Source of the DNA: Nocardioides daphniae
Lineage (GTDB): Bacteria; Actinomycetota; Actinomycetes; Propionibacteriales; Nocardioidaceae
Reading direction: 5' to 3'
Assembly: GCF_004777465.1 (NCBI RefSeq)
Contig: NZ_CP038462.1
Span: 3,472,001-3,536,000 of the forward strand
Length of the DNA: 64,000 nt
In this document: positions 44,507 through 54,291 of the stretch, piece after piece
Numbering within the stretch: the first letter of the stretch is position 1
Layout: each line of letters starts with the position of its first letter
Program-made: the position numbers and the translations under genes
Notes under the pieces: generated by a model
Databases searched by the model: none
Told to the model about the DNA's origin: nothing
Seen by the model: only the letters and a program-made list of their open reading frames with translations

Positions 44507-45034
44507 ATGGCGCGCCGGGACGAACAGCGGTTCGTGGAGTTCGTCGACGCCCACCAGGGACGGCTGAGGCGCGCGGCCTTCCTGATCACCGGTGACTGGG
44601 CCTCGGCGGACGACGTCACGCAGGAAGCGTTGGTGCGGATGTACGTCGCGCTGCCCCGCATCGGTCAGGTCGAGAGCCTCTTCGGCTACGCGCGCCGCAC
44701 CGTGGTCAACGTCGCCATCGACGCCGCTCGCCGCCGCGGGACGCGGGAGCGCTACGAGGCGAAGGAGTCCGTGCCGCCGCCGCTGACCGACGGCGCGGGC
44801 GCGTACGCCGACCGCGCGGCTGTCATGGCCGCCCTCGGTCTGCTGGCTCCCCGGCAGCGAGCGGTGGTGGTCCTGCGCTACTTCGAGGACCTCAGCGTCG
44901 ACGAGACCGCCCGGGTGCTGGGCTGCTCGCCGGGCACCGTGAAGAGCCAGACCGCCCGCGGACTCGACGCCCTGCGCCGCGCGTTGGTCGAGGCTGGCTG
45001 GCACCACGAGGTGGAACTGGAAGTGAGTGAGTGA
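44507..45034 (+). CDS. SigE-family ECF RNA polymerase sigma factor
   Basis: A 175-residue ECF sigma factor. ATG 44507 has GGAGAGGA upstream. Region 2 is RLRRAAFLITGDWASADDVT, and region 4 LLAPRQRAVVVLRYFEDLSV with DETARVLGCSPGTVKSQTAR. It ends in TGATG, overlapping the next start by one base. The downstream membrane protein is probably its regulator. Confidence 0.85.
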   Translation: MARRDEQRFVEFVDAHQGRLRRAAFLITGDWASADDVTQEALVRMYVALPRIGQVESLFGYARRTVVNVAIDAARRRGTRERYEAKESVPPPLTDGAGAYADRAAVMAALGLLAPRQRAVVVLRYFEDLSVDETARVLGCSPGTVKSQTARGLDALRRALVEAGWHHEVELEVSE

Positions 45035-45765
45035 TGGTCGACCTCAAGAACCTGCTGGACGACGCCAGCCGCGAGGACGCCGGGAGCACGGTCGACGCCC
45101 TCGACGTCGTGCGCGCCGGGCGTCGCCGCGTACGCCGTCGTGGCCTCCTGCGCGCCAGCGCCGCCCTTGCCCTGGTGCTCGTCGTCTCGGCCACGGCGCT
45201 CTCCGTGCGTCCGTGGGAGTCGGAGGAACCCCGCCTGCTGGAGCCGGTGCGTCCGCCGGCGCCGTCCGCGCCGCCTGCGGTCAGTGAGTTCACGCCGCCC
45301 GGCTCACTGCTGGACATCGGCGAGACCGCACGGGTCCCGGTCGAGCACGTCGAGGACGAGGGCAAGGTCGAGCTCACCGTCACCGACGTACGTCGCGGCG
45401 ACACCGCCGACATGCTCGCGGAGCCCGATCTGTCCGCCAGCCTCCGCGAGCTCCTCGAGACCGGGCAGATCTGGTACGTCGACGTCACGATCAGGCACGT
45501 GTCCGGGAAGATCGGTGGGTACTACCTGGACTCTGACGTGGCGCCGGTGCTCCGCGGCGGTGGCGGGCACAACCAGGTGAGCTACCTCTTCGACTTCACG
45601 CCGTGTCCGTCGCGCGGACTCTCGAATCCGGCTGTCCCCCGGGAGGTCGTGAAGGACTGCATCGCCTTCCGGACCCCGCCCGGCACCGACGTGGTGGGGC
45701 TGCGATGGGGGCCGTTCGAGAGCGCGTACTACGTCGGGACCGAGAAGCCGGTGGTCTGGCGGTGA
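45034..45765 (+). CDS. Sigma-factor-linked membrane protein (anti-sigma-like)
   Basis: A 243-residue protein translationally coupled to the sigma gene. The first 30 residues, MVDLKNLLDDASREDAGSTV, and an Arg-rich strip precede one membrane helix (ASAALALVLVVSATALSV). The outer domain has a Pro-rich linker and a beta-type domain with two cysteines (FTPCPSRG and KDCIAF). The layout is typical of partners of SigE-type ECF factors, though no classical zinc anti-sigma motif is seen. Confidence 0.65.
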   Translation: MVDLKNLLDDASREDAGSTVDALDVVRAGRRRVRRRGLLRASAALALVLVVSATALSVRPWESEEPRLLEPVRPPAPSAPPAVSEFTPPGSLLDIGETARVPVEHVEDEGKVELTVTDVRRGDTADMLAEPDLSASLRELLETGQIWYVDVTIRHVSGKIGGYYLDSDVAPVLRGGGGHNQVSYLFDFTPCPSRGLSNPAVPREVVKDCIAFRTPPGTDVVGLRWGPFESAYYVGTEKPVVWR

Positions 45766-45796
45766 GGCGGGGCCGTGGGTGACATGGATCGAGATG

Positions 45797-46309
45797 TCAG
45801 GTGCGGTCCAGCCACCGCGGTCGTGTGACGCGAAAGAGCATGTGTGGCCCGAGCGGGTGCTCGAAGGACCCCTCGCGTACGAAGCCGAGACGATCCAGGA
45901 CCGCGAGCGAGCTGTCGTTGCCGTCGCGGGCAAGAGCCACGACGGAGGGAAATGACCGGTCCTGCAGGGCGAAGTTGAGGACACACTCGCAGGCTTCGGT
46001 GGCGTAACCCCGTCCTTCGTGCCCCGGCAGCAGGGCGTAGCCGATCTCGATCTCGCTGCGCCCGCGCATCACGTGAGCCAGCTTGATGGTCCCGATGGAT
46101 TGGGCGGCCAGGCGTACCACCCACCGCCCAAGACCATGAGTGCGCCACTGCTCCACGGCCTCCGCGACAAGGGGCACGATGCGCTCCGGGTCGCGGACGC
46201 CGCCCAGGTGGGCCATCACCTCCGGGTCCTGCCACAGCTCGGCGAAGAAGGGCACGTCGTCCGAGGTCACGGGCGTCAGCCGCAGTCTCGGAGTCTCCAG
46301 GGTCGTCAC
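45797..46309 (-). CDS. GNAT family N-acetyltransferase (RimJ/RimL type)
   Basis: A 170-residue acetyltransferase. MTTLETPRLRLTPVTSDDV is the usual RimJ/RimL-like opening, and IGYALLPGHEGRGYATEACE is the acetyl-CoA loop. SSLAVLDRLGFVREGSFEHP follows as the last conserved helix and strand. GTG start at 46309. Target unknown; relatives acetylate ribosomal protein N-termini or small amines. Confidence 0.8.
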   Translation of the reverse strand: MTTLETPRLRLTPVTSDDVPFFAELWQDPEVMAHLGGVRDPERIVPLVAEAVEQWRTHGLGRWVVRLAAQSIGTIKLAHVMRGRSEIEIGYALLPGHEGRGYATEACECVLNFALQDRSFPSVVALARDGNDSSLAVLDRLGFVREGSFEHPLGPHMLFRVTRPRWLDRT

Positions 46310-46353
46310 GGGAACAGCGTAGGTAGGCCTGCCGGCGGCAGTCAGGCGAGCAC

Positions 46354-47773
<1,420 letters not shown>

Positions 47774-48266
47774 CAAGTCCTCCGGACACGTGGTTCTGGT
47801 TGGTTGCGCGGGCCGCACCGAACCCGCGCTCCCACGCTAGGAGGGGGCACCGACAGCATTGGCGACCTCGCGAACGTACGCGTCCGGGAGGCCTCTCCAC
47901 CACCGGCCTATCCACAGGCTCTGTGGATAACTTGGGCATGAGCGGTGCGTCATCCCCAACAAGTGCCCACGATCTGTGAGGCCGACTGTGGACAACCTTG
48001 TCCACAACTCACCAGCACCCCGTCTGACCTGCGGAAACGTCGTCCCCAGCCTGTGGAGAAAAAGAATCTCCCCACGCAGTTCTCGACATGTGAACAGAAG
48101 CACAAAATTGTCGACAAGCCGCTGAAACGCTTTCGTCGAGTGTGATATCCCAAGCCTGTCCACAGGGTCTGGGGATGAGCTTGTACCCGATATTTCGGCT
48201 CTGACCTGCGGTTTTACCTGACAGTAGGTCGTGACGTGGGTCACACGACAGACCTGCCTAGACTCG
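47774..48266. other. Gene-free region with DnaA-box cluster
   Basis: A 493-bp region between divergent dnaB and MATE genes, unusually AT-rich in its middle. Perfect DnaA boxes: TGTGGATAA at 47922-47930, TGTGGACAA at 47987-47995 and TTGTCCACA at 47998-48006. Near matches: CTATCCACA at 47908-47916, TGTGGAGAA at 48052-48060 and CTGTCCACA at 48156-48164. No gene is seen. It may control dnaB or bind DnaA in a titration-like role. Confidence 0.7.
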
Positions 48267-49606
48267 ATGACTGTGCACCAGACCGATCGGCAGATCTTCC
48301 GACTTGCCATTCCGGCGTTCTTCGCCCTGGTGGCCGAACCCCTCTTCCTCCTCACCGACACCGCCATCGTGGGCCGTCTCGGCACCCCCGAGCTGGCCGG
48401 TGTCGGCATCGCGGCCGTCGTCATGCAGACCGCTGTCGGCCTCTGCGTCTTCCTCGCCTACGGCACCACCGCCGGGGTCTCCCGCCACCTCGGCGCCGGG
48501 GACGCACGCCGCGCGCTGGCCCTGGGTGCCGACGGGATCTGGCTCGCCGTCGGGCTAGGCGTCCTGCTCACCACCGTCCTGCTGACGGTCACCGGTCCAC
48601 TCGTCGATGCCTTCGGCGTGGGGGAGGCGGTGGCCGGCCACGCGCAGGACTACCTGGTCGTCGCCCTGCTCGGGGTCACGCCGCTGCTGGTCATGCTGGC
48701 GGCCACCGGCGTGCTGCGCGGGCTGCAGGACACGCGTACGCCGTTGTGGGTGGCGGTCGGCGGCAACGCCGTCAACGTCGTCCTCAACCTCGTCCTGGTC
48801 TTCGGCTACGGCCCGTTCCCCGCGCTCGGCGTCGCTGGCTCCGCACTCGGCTCGGTGATCGCCCAGGTGCTCAGCGCCGCCGTGCTCGTCGCCGTCGTGG
48901 TGCGAGCCGCGCGCGCCGAGGGCGCCTCGCTGGCGCCTGACCTGCCCGGCATCCGCGACGCAGGACGGGCCAGCGTGCCGCTGGTCGTGCGTACGCTCGC
49001 CCTGCGCGCCGCCCTCGTCGTGGGCGCGTGGGCGGTCGCCAGCAGTGGCGACCCGGAGGGCGAGGCGGTCGCCGCCCACCAGGTGGCGTTCACGATCTGG
49101 ACCTTCCTCGTCTTCGCGCTCGACGCGATCGCGATCGCCGCGCAGACCCTCACCGGGCACGCCCTCGGGCGGGCGACCGGGACCGGACCCGCGAGCTGAC
49201 GCGGCGGATGATCCGGTGGGGGTGGGCCTCCGGTGTCGTCGCCGGCCTCGTCCTGGCCGCGAGCAGCCCGTGGCTGGGCCCCCTCTTCAGCCAGGACCCG
49301 GCCGTGCACGAGCTCCTCGTGCCGATCCTGCTCGTGGCAGCACTCAGCCAGCCCATGGCCGGCGTGGTCTTCGTGCTCGACGGGGTGCTGATCGGCGCCG
49401 GTGACGGACGGTTCCTCGCGTGGGCCGGGGTGTGGACGCTGGTGGCCTACGTGCCGCCGGTGCTCGCGGTGCCGCTGCTCGTCACCCAGGCGCAGTCACT
49501 GCTGTGGATCTGGATCCTCTTCAGCGGCCTCTTCATGGGGGTGCGGTGCGCCGTGCTGCTGCACCGCGCCCGCGGGGAGCGGTGGATGGTGCTCGGGGCC
49601 TCCTGA
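48267..49606 (+). CDS. MATE-family efflux transporter (DinF-like), one frameshift
   Basis: A twelve-helix exporter of about 446 residues. ATG 48267 gives MTVHQTDRQIFRLAIPAFFA. The family signature lies in EPLFLLTDTAIVGRLGTPEL, with GVLRGLQDTRTPLWVAVGGN in the middle. Near 49171 one G is lost from a G run: expected LGRGDRDRTRELTRRMIRWG continues in the other frame, giving helices WASGVVAGLVLAASSPWLG onward to 49606. It uses ion gradients to expel cationic or other compounds. No ribosome site is obvious. Confidence 0.85.
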
Positions 49607-49619
49607 CCCCGGGACGCAC

Positions 49620-49655
49620 GAAGGCCCGCCCACCCCGAAGGGTGGACGGGCCTTC
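49620..49655. terminator. Bidirectional terminator between MATE and rplI
   Basis: GAAGGCCCG (49620-49628) and CCACCC (49630-49635) pair with GGGTGG (49640-49645) and CGGGCCTTC (49647-49655) around a CGAA loop, with one opposed C-A mismatch. It lies between convergent genes. Confidence 0.8.
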
Positions 49656-49672
49656 GCCGTCAGACGCAGAGG

Positions 49673-50119
49673 TCAGGCGGAGATCACGTTGAGCGCGACC
49701 TGGGCGGTCACGTCGTCGTGCAGCTTGACCGACACCGTGTGGGAGCCGAGCGACTTGATCGGGTTGCCGAGGACGAGCGTGCGCTTGTCGACGGACTCGC
49801 CAGCGGCCTCGGAGAGGGCGTCGGCAATGTCGTTGGCGGTGACGGCGCCGAACAGGCGACCACCCTCACCAGCGCGCACCTTGAGCGCCACGGCGGCACC
49901 CTCGAGCTTGCCCTTGATCTCCTCGGCGTGAGCCTGGTCGCGGACGGCGCGGGACTTGCGGGCAGCCTTGATGGCCTCCACAGTCTTCTCGCCACCCTTC
50001 GTCCAGCGAATGCCCTCGCCGCGCGGGATGAGGTAGTTGCGGCCGTAGCCGTCCTTCACCTCGACGATGTCACCGGGGCCACCGAGGCCGGTCACTTCCT
50101 GGGTCAGGATGAGCTTCAT
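49673..50119 (-). CDS. rplI: 50S ribosomal protein L9
   Basis: A 148-residue ribosomal protein. [20 protein letters not shown] and [20 protein letters not shown] form the N-terminal 23S-binding domain. A connecting helix and the C-terminal domain ([20 protein letters not shown]) follow. It is last in the rpsF-ssb-rpsR-rplI operon, 14 bases after rpsR. Confidence 0.97.
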   Translation of the reverse strand: MKLILTQEVTGLGGPGDIVEVKDGYGRNYLIPRGEGIRWTKGGEKTVEAIKAARKSRAVRDQAHAEEIKGKLEGAAVALKVRAGEGGRLFGAVTANDIADALSEAAGESVDKRTLVLGNPIKSLGSHTVSVKLHDDVTAQVALNVISA

Positions 50120-50133
50120 GTTCCTGGCTCCCT

Positions 50134-50370
50134 TCAGCGTCCGGTCGAGGTGTACGGCAGGAGAGCGACCTCGCGGGCGTTCTTCACAGCCATGGCCACG
50201 TCGCGCTGGTGCTGGACGCAGTTTCCGGTCACGCGACGCGCACGGATCTTGCCGCGGTCGGAGATGAACTTACGGAGGAGGGTGGTGTCCTTGTAGTCGA
50301 CACCGGTCGCCTTCTCCTTGCAGAACTGGCAAACCTTCTTCTTGGGCTTGCGAATCACTGCCTTGGCCAT
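50134..50370 (-). CDS. rpsR: 30S ribosomal protein S18
   Basis: A 78-residue protein. It keeps zinc-type cysteines CQFC and NC (the C+ form of S18). [20 protein letters not shown] and [20 protein letters not shown] are canonical. It binds with S6 in the platform of the 30S subunit. A hairpin CCGACC-GTGA-GGTCGG at 50394-50409 lies in the short gap after ssb and could adjust read-through. Confidence 0.97.
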   Translation of the reverse strand: MAKAVIRKPKKKVCQFCKEKATGVDYKDTTLLRKFISDRGKIRARRVTGNCVQHQRDVAMAVKNAREVALLPYTSTGR

Positions 50371-50470
50371 TGTGGTGCTTCCTTTCTAGAAGCCCGACCG
50401 TGAGGTCGGAATGGTTGAGGTGTATTCGGATGGGTTGACGGATCTCGTCGTCAGGGAGCCGATCCAGCGA

Positions 50471-51068
50471 TCAGAACGGGGGCTCCTCCGAGCCCACGCC
50501 CGGCGCGCCCCACGGGTCGGGCTGAGCGCCGCCCTGCTGGCCGCCGCCGTAGCCGCCGCCCTGGGGAGCCTGCGGGGCCGCCGGAGCGCCCCACGGGTCG
50601 TCAGCCTGCTGGCCGCCGCCGAAGCCGCCGCCACCCCTGCTGACCGCCGCCGAAGCCGCCACGGTTGCCGCCGCCGCCTCCGCCGAAGCCACCGCCCCCG
50701 CCGCCGGAAGCACGCGTCACCTTGGCGGTGGCGTACTTCAGCGAGGGACCGATCTCCTCGACCTCGAGCTCGACGACCGTGCGCTTCTCGCCTTCACGGG
50801 TCTCGTACTGGCGCTGCTTGAGCCGTCCCTGCACCACGACCCGCATGCCCTTCTGGAGCGACTCGGCAACGTTCTCGGCTGCCTGGCGCCAGATCGAGCA
50901 GGAGAGGAACAGCGCGTCGCCGTCCTTCCACTCGTTGGTCTGCCGGTCGAAGGTCCGCGGCGTGGAAGCGATCCGGAAGTTCGCCACGGGTGCACCCGAG
51001 GGGGTGAAGCGCAGCTCCGGGTCGTCGACCAGGTTGCCGACCACGGTGATGACGGTCTCGCCTGCCAT
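50471..51068 (-). CDS. ssb: Single-stranded DNA-binding protein, one frameshift in the Gly-rich tail
   Basis: About 198 residues. The OB fold is residues 1-115: [36 protein letters not shown] and [21 protein letters not shown] Gly/Gln-rich linker follows. Near 50632, within a G run, the frame changes by one extra base or two missing ones. The other frame continues [20 protein letters not shown] and ends VGSEEPPF, the acidic tip that binds partner proteins. The tip would be lost if the break were real, so it is probably an error. Confidence 0.93.
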
Positions 51069-51183
51069 TCAAGGTCTCCCTTGGTTAGATCCATCAGTTG
51101 GTGTTGCGGGGTTGAATCCGCCACTGCTTGCCAGTGACATCGTTGCCGACGTCACCGACAGTTACGCGAAGTTGTGCACAGGC

Positions 51184-51474
51184 TCAGCGGTTGCCGGGCT
51201 TGATGACCTTCGTGCGCAGGATGGACTCGTTGAGGGTCAGCTGGCGGTCGAACTCCTTGACCGTGGCCGGCTCGGCCTCGATCGAGATGACTGCGTAGAT
51301 GCCTTCGGCGTTCTTCTTGATCTCGTACGCGAGACGACGGCGTCCCCAGACGTCGACCTTCTCGACGGTGCCACCGTCGGTGCGGATGACGTTGAGGTAC
51401 TTGTCGAGCGAAGGCTCGATCGTGCGCTCTTCGAGACTGGGGTCGAGGATGACCATCACTTCATACTTACGCAA
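51184..51474 (-). CDS. rpsF: 30S ribosomal protein S6
   Basis: A 96-residue protein. TTG 51474 gives [16 protein letters not shown], as in relatives, with AGGAGG eleven bases upstream. A GTG at 51486 lies inside that ribosome site and is unlikely. [20 protein letters not shown] is the conserved RNA/S18-binding strand. It is first in the rpsF-ssb-rpsR-rplI operon. Confidence 0.95.
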   Translation of the reverse strand: MRKYEVMVILDPSLEERTIEPSLDKYLNVIRTDGGTVEKVDVWGRRRLAYEIKKNAEGIYAVISIEAEPATVKEFDRQLTLNESILRTKVIKPGNR

Positions 51475-51504
51475 AGCGGTCTCCACCTCCTCTGGACTCA
51501 GGCG

Positions 51505-51523
51505 GCCACGGACTTTCCGTGGC
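51505..51523 (-). promoter_or_regulatory. Leader hairpin in front of rpsF
   Basis: GCCACGGA - CTT - TCCGTGGC is a perfect 8-bp stem with a three-base loop, 12 bases upstream of the AGGAGG site. In many bacteria the S6:S18 complex binds a hairpin in this leader to repress its own operon; this could be such a site. Confidence 0.4.
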
Positions 51524-51747
51524 AGGAGGGCTTGCGTGCGCGACGCCGATCCACTGGACGGACCGGGTCACGGCTCCCGGCACGTCCTCCTACTGAGAAG
51601 GGCACACCAAGAACTGCAGCAGGCTACCAGCGGCGCGTAGCTCCCGGGGAATCCGCGCACAGGGGCTCCGCCGCTCCCGTCGGGCCGCCTCCGAGCCTGT
51701 GGAGAACGGCGACGGGCACCGCTCCCGGATCGCTACGTTGCCGTGGC

Positions 51748-52716
51748 ATGAGAGCTCCGCGCGCCACCCTCCCGCCGGGCCGCACCGGGCGGCGTACGGT
51801 CGCCGGCCGCTGGTGCCTGCTCGACCAGGTCGGCGCCGGAGCCACGGCCTCCGTCTGGCGCGCGCGGGACCTGCACACCGGTGGCCTGGTCGCGGTGAAG
51901 GTGCTCGGCGCGCACACGGGAGCCCTGATGGCGCGCTTCTTTCGTGAGCAGGAAATCCGGTTGCGCCACCCGCACCTGCTCACCGCGACGGGATGGGCCG
52001 CCGAGGAGGACGTGGTGCTGCTGACCACGGACCTGGTCACCGGCGGCACGGTGCGGGCGCTGCTCGCCGAGCACGGTCCGTTGCCCGAGCCGGTCGTGGC
52101 GCGCATCCTCCAGCAGACCCTGCGGGCGCTGGCCGTGGTGCACGCCGCCGGGCTGGTGCACCGCGACGTGAAGCCGGGCAACCTGTTGCTCGAGGGTCGC
52201 GACGACGGCGGAATCCACGTCCGTCTGGGTGACTTCGGCGTCGCCCTGGACCCGTCGGCGCCGCGGCTCACCGTGGCGGGGCCGGTCGGCACCGAGGGCT
52301 ACCTGCCTCCCGACGCCACGCTGACGCCTGACCTGCGCCACGACCTGTACGCCGTGGGCGTGCTGGGGCTGCACCTGCTCACGGCCCGGAGGCCGCACCC
52401 GGGTGGCCCCACCGACCCTGGCTCGCCCTGGCCGCCGACGCGGCTGCGCGCCTTGCTCGAGCGGCTCGTCGCGCCCCGTGCCGACGACAGGCCCGACTCG
52501 GCCGGCCACGCCCTGGCGCTGCTGGAGTCGCTGGCGATCGAGGCGCCGCAGGGCGCCTGGGTGCGCGACTGCCTGGGCCCGGCCCCGGACGAGGTCGCGG
52601 CCCTGGCCCACCGGGTGCACGAGCGCCGCGTACGCCTGACCTCCGCCGCCGTCCTGCTCGCGTCGGGCGCGGTGATCGGCGGCTGCGCCACCTTCCTCCG
52701 CGTCCTCCTGGGCTGA
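51748..52716 (+). CDS. Serine/threonine protein kinase, membrane-anchored at its C-terminus
   Basis: A 322-residue Hanks-type kinase. The Gly loop is VGAGATASVWRARD, the ATP-binding Lys is in GLVAVKVLG, the catalytic loop is HRDVKPGNLLLEG, and the metal motif LGDFGVAL. The usual APE of the activation segment is replaced by GTEGYLPPD. A single membrane helix at the end (LTSAAVLLASGAVIGGCATF) leaves almost no outer domain, unlike PknB-type sensors. It is placed divergently from rpsF and directly before nfo. Confidence 0.85.
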   Translation: MRAPRATLPPGRTGRRTVAGRWCLLDQVGAGATASVWRARDLHTGGLVAVKVLGAHTGALMARFFREQEIRLRHPHLLTATGWAAEEDVVLLTTDLVTGGTVRALLAEHGPLPEPVVARILQQTLRALAVVHAAGLVHRDVKPGNLLLEGRDDGGIHVRLGDFGVALDPSAPRLTVAGPVGTEGYLPPDATLTPDLRHDLYAVGVLGLHLLTARRPHPGGPTDPGSPWPPTRLRALLERLVAPRADDRPDSAGHALALLESLAIEAPQGAWVRDCLGPAPDEVAALAHRVHERRVRLTSAAVLLASGAVIGGCATFLRVLLG

Positions 52717-52747
52717 GCTGTCGGCGCCCACCCCTACGCTGGAACGC

Positions 52748-53545
52748 ATGACGAACCTCGCCATCGGTGCCCACGTCGCCTCCGACGACCCCGTCCAGCA
52801 CGCCCGGGCGCGGGGCATGTCGGTCGTCCAGATGTTCCTCGGCGACCCGCAGAGCTACAAGGGCCCGGTCATCGACCACGCCGGCGGCGCCGAGGGCCTC
52901 AAGGCGGAGGCCGAGGAGGCAGGCGTCGACATCTACGTCCACGCCCCCTACGTCATCAACGTGGCCACCACCAACAACCGCATCCGCATCCCCAGTCGCA
53001 AGCTCCTGCAGCAGCACGTCAGTGCGGCGGCATCGATCGGGGCCAAGGGTTTGATCGTCCACGGCGGTCACGTCAACAAGGCCGACGACCCCGAGAAGGG
53101 GTTCGACAACTGGCGCAAGGCGATCGAGGCGACCGACCTCGCCGTGCCCGTGCTCATCGAGAACACGGCCGGCGGTGACAACGCCATGGCCCGCTACCTC
53201 GACCGGATCGCCCGCGTCTTCGACGCGATCGGCAGTGCCGAGGGGGCCGACCAGGTCGGCTTCTGCCTCGACACCTGCCACGCCCACGCGGGTGGCAATG
53301 CGCTGGAGACCGTCGTCGAGCAGGTCCGCGCCATCACCGGGCGGATCGACCTCGTGCACTGCAACGACTCCCGCGACGCGTTCGACTCCGGAGCCGACCG
53401 CCACGCCAACCTGGGCCAGGGCCAGATCGACCCCGAGCTGCTCGCCGCCGTGATCCGCGACGCCGGCGCGCCGGTCATCCTGGAGACCCCGGGCGGGGCC
53501 GAGGACCACAAGGCCGACGCGAGCTGGCTGGCCGCGCGCATCTGA
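52748..53545 (+). CDS. nfo: Deoxyribonuclease IV (AP endonuclease)
   Basis: A 265-residue TIM-barrel with the three-zinc site of endonuclease IV. IGAHVASDDPVQHARARG opens the barrel. Metal ligands lie in IYVHAPYVIN, VHGGHVNK, VLIENTAGGD, FCLDTCHAHA, HCNDSRDAFDSGADRHANLG and ILETPGG. It incises DNA at abasic sites in base-excision repair. It starts 31 bp after the kinase stop on the same strand. Confidence 0.93.
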   Translation: MTNLAIGAHVASDDPVQHARARGMSVVQMFLGDPQSYKGPVIDHAGGAEGLKAEAEEAGVDIYVHAPYVINVATTNNRIRIPSRKLLQQHVSAAASIGAKGLIVHGGHVNKADDPEKGFDNWRKAIEATDLAVPVLIENTAGGDNAMARYLDRIARVFDAIGSAEGADQVGFCLDTCHAHAGGNALETVVEQVRAITGRIDLVHCNDSRDAFDSGADRHANLGQGQIDPELLAAVIRDAGAPVILETPGGAEDHKADASWLAARI

Positions 53546-53564
53546 TTCTTTTCGGCTGGTCGCC

Positions 53565-53580
53565 GGTTCCACGTGGAACA
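53565..53580. promoter_or_regulatory. parS chromosome-partitioning site
   Basis: GGTTCCACGTGGAACA matches 15 of 16 positions of the ParB-binding consensus TGTTNCACGTGNAACA; its core GTTCCACGTGGAAC is a perfect 14-bp palindrome. It lies between convergent genes just after nfo. ParB would load here and help segregate the origin region. Confidence 0.8.
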
Positions 53581-53712
53581 AATCGCGTGGTTCCGCGTCA
53601 TGGGTCGCATTTCCATCCGTCTCACCCACGAACACCTCGGGTCGAGGAGTGGCGGACCTGCCCCGCGGGGGCGGGCAGGTTCGCCCCCATGCCGCCGCGC
53701 GCGGCGGCATGG

Positions 53713-54291
53713 TCATTGGCGACCGCAGCGCACCAGCAGCCACAGCAGCAGGACGACCTCACCCACGAAGGTGACGGCCCCGAGCGAGAACGCTGACTCC
53801 GCGCCGACCGCGACCACGACGGCATCGAACGCATAGCCGGCGCCGGCCAGCACGACGAGCCAGCCGATCCAGGTCGGGACGAGCGTGCTGCGTACGCACG
53901 CTGCTCCGGCGACCAGCAGGTGGGCGCCGAAGACGAGGAGCCCGGCGTCCCAGACGGCATGGAAGCGCGCCTCGTCCACCGGAGCGAGAAGAGAGGCTCC
54001 CGCCACGGTGAAGACCGCCGCGTACGCCACCCGCAGCGTCGCCGCGATCCACGCCCACAGCTCGCCCCCGGTCGCGAGCACCGGCAGGAGCGCGACGGCC
54101 GCGACGACGTCCAGCACGGCCACGGTCAGCGCGACGAGCGCAGCCACACCGAAGTGACCGGCCGGAAGTGCGAGGAGGAGTCCGAGCGGCGCGAGCACGG
54201 CCATCACCAGCAGAGCCGCGCCCGCCACGACAGCCGGGGTGCGCAGGTCGGGGGCCGTCACCGGGTCGGCCGCGATGACCCCTGCGGTCAC
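53713..54291 (-). CDS. Membrane protein, DUF4386-like
   Basis: A 192-residue protein with about six hydrophobic helices (VVAGAALLVMAVLAPLGLLL, then FGVAALVALTVAVLDVVAAV, and others). FHAVWDAGLLVFGAHLLVAG and PTWIGWLVVLAGAGYAFDAV are like the DUF4386 family. The GTG start overlaps the stop of the oxidoreductase gene (GTGA), so both are expressed together under the TetR-type operator. Confidence 0.65.
   Translation of the reverse strand: MTAGVIAADPVTAPDLRTPAVVAGAALLVMAVLAPLGLLLALPAGHFGVAALVALTVAVLDVVAAVALLPVLATGGELWAWIAATLRVAYAAVFTVAGASLLAPVDEARFHAVWDAGLLVFGAHLLVAGAACVRSTLVPTWIGWLVVLAGAGYAFDAVVVAVGAESAFSLGAVTFVGEVVLLLWLLVRCGRQ

Noticed and set aside
47774..48266. The main replication origin oriC
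   Set aside because: DnaA boxes are present, but dnaA and dnaN are not in the window and actinobacterial oriC normally lies between them. Only a DnaA-box cluster can be claimed.
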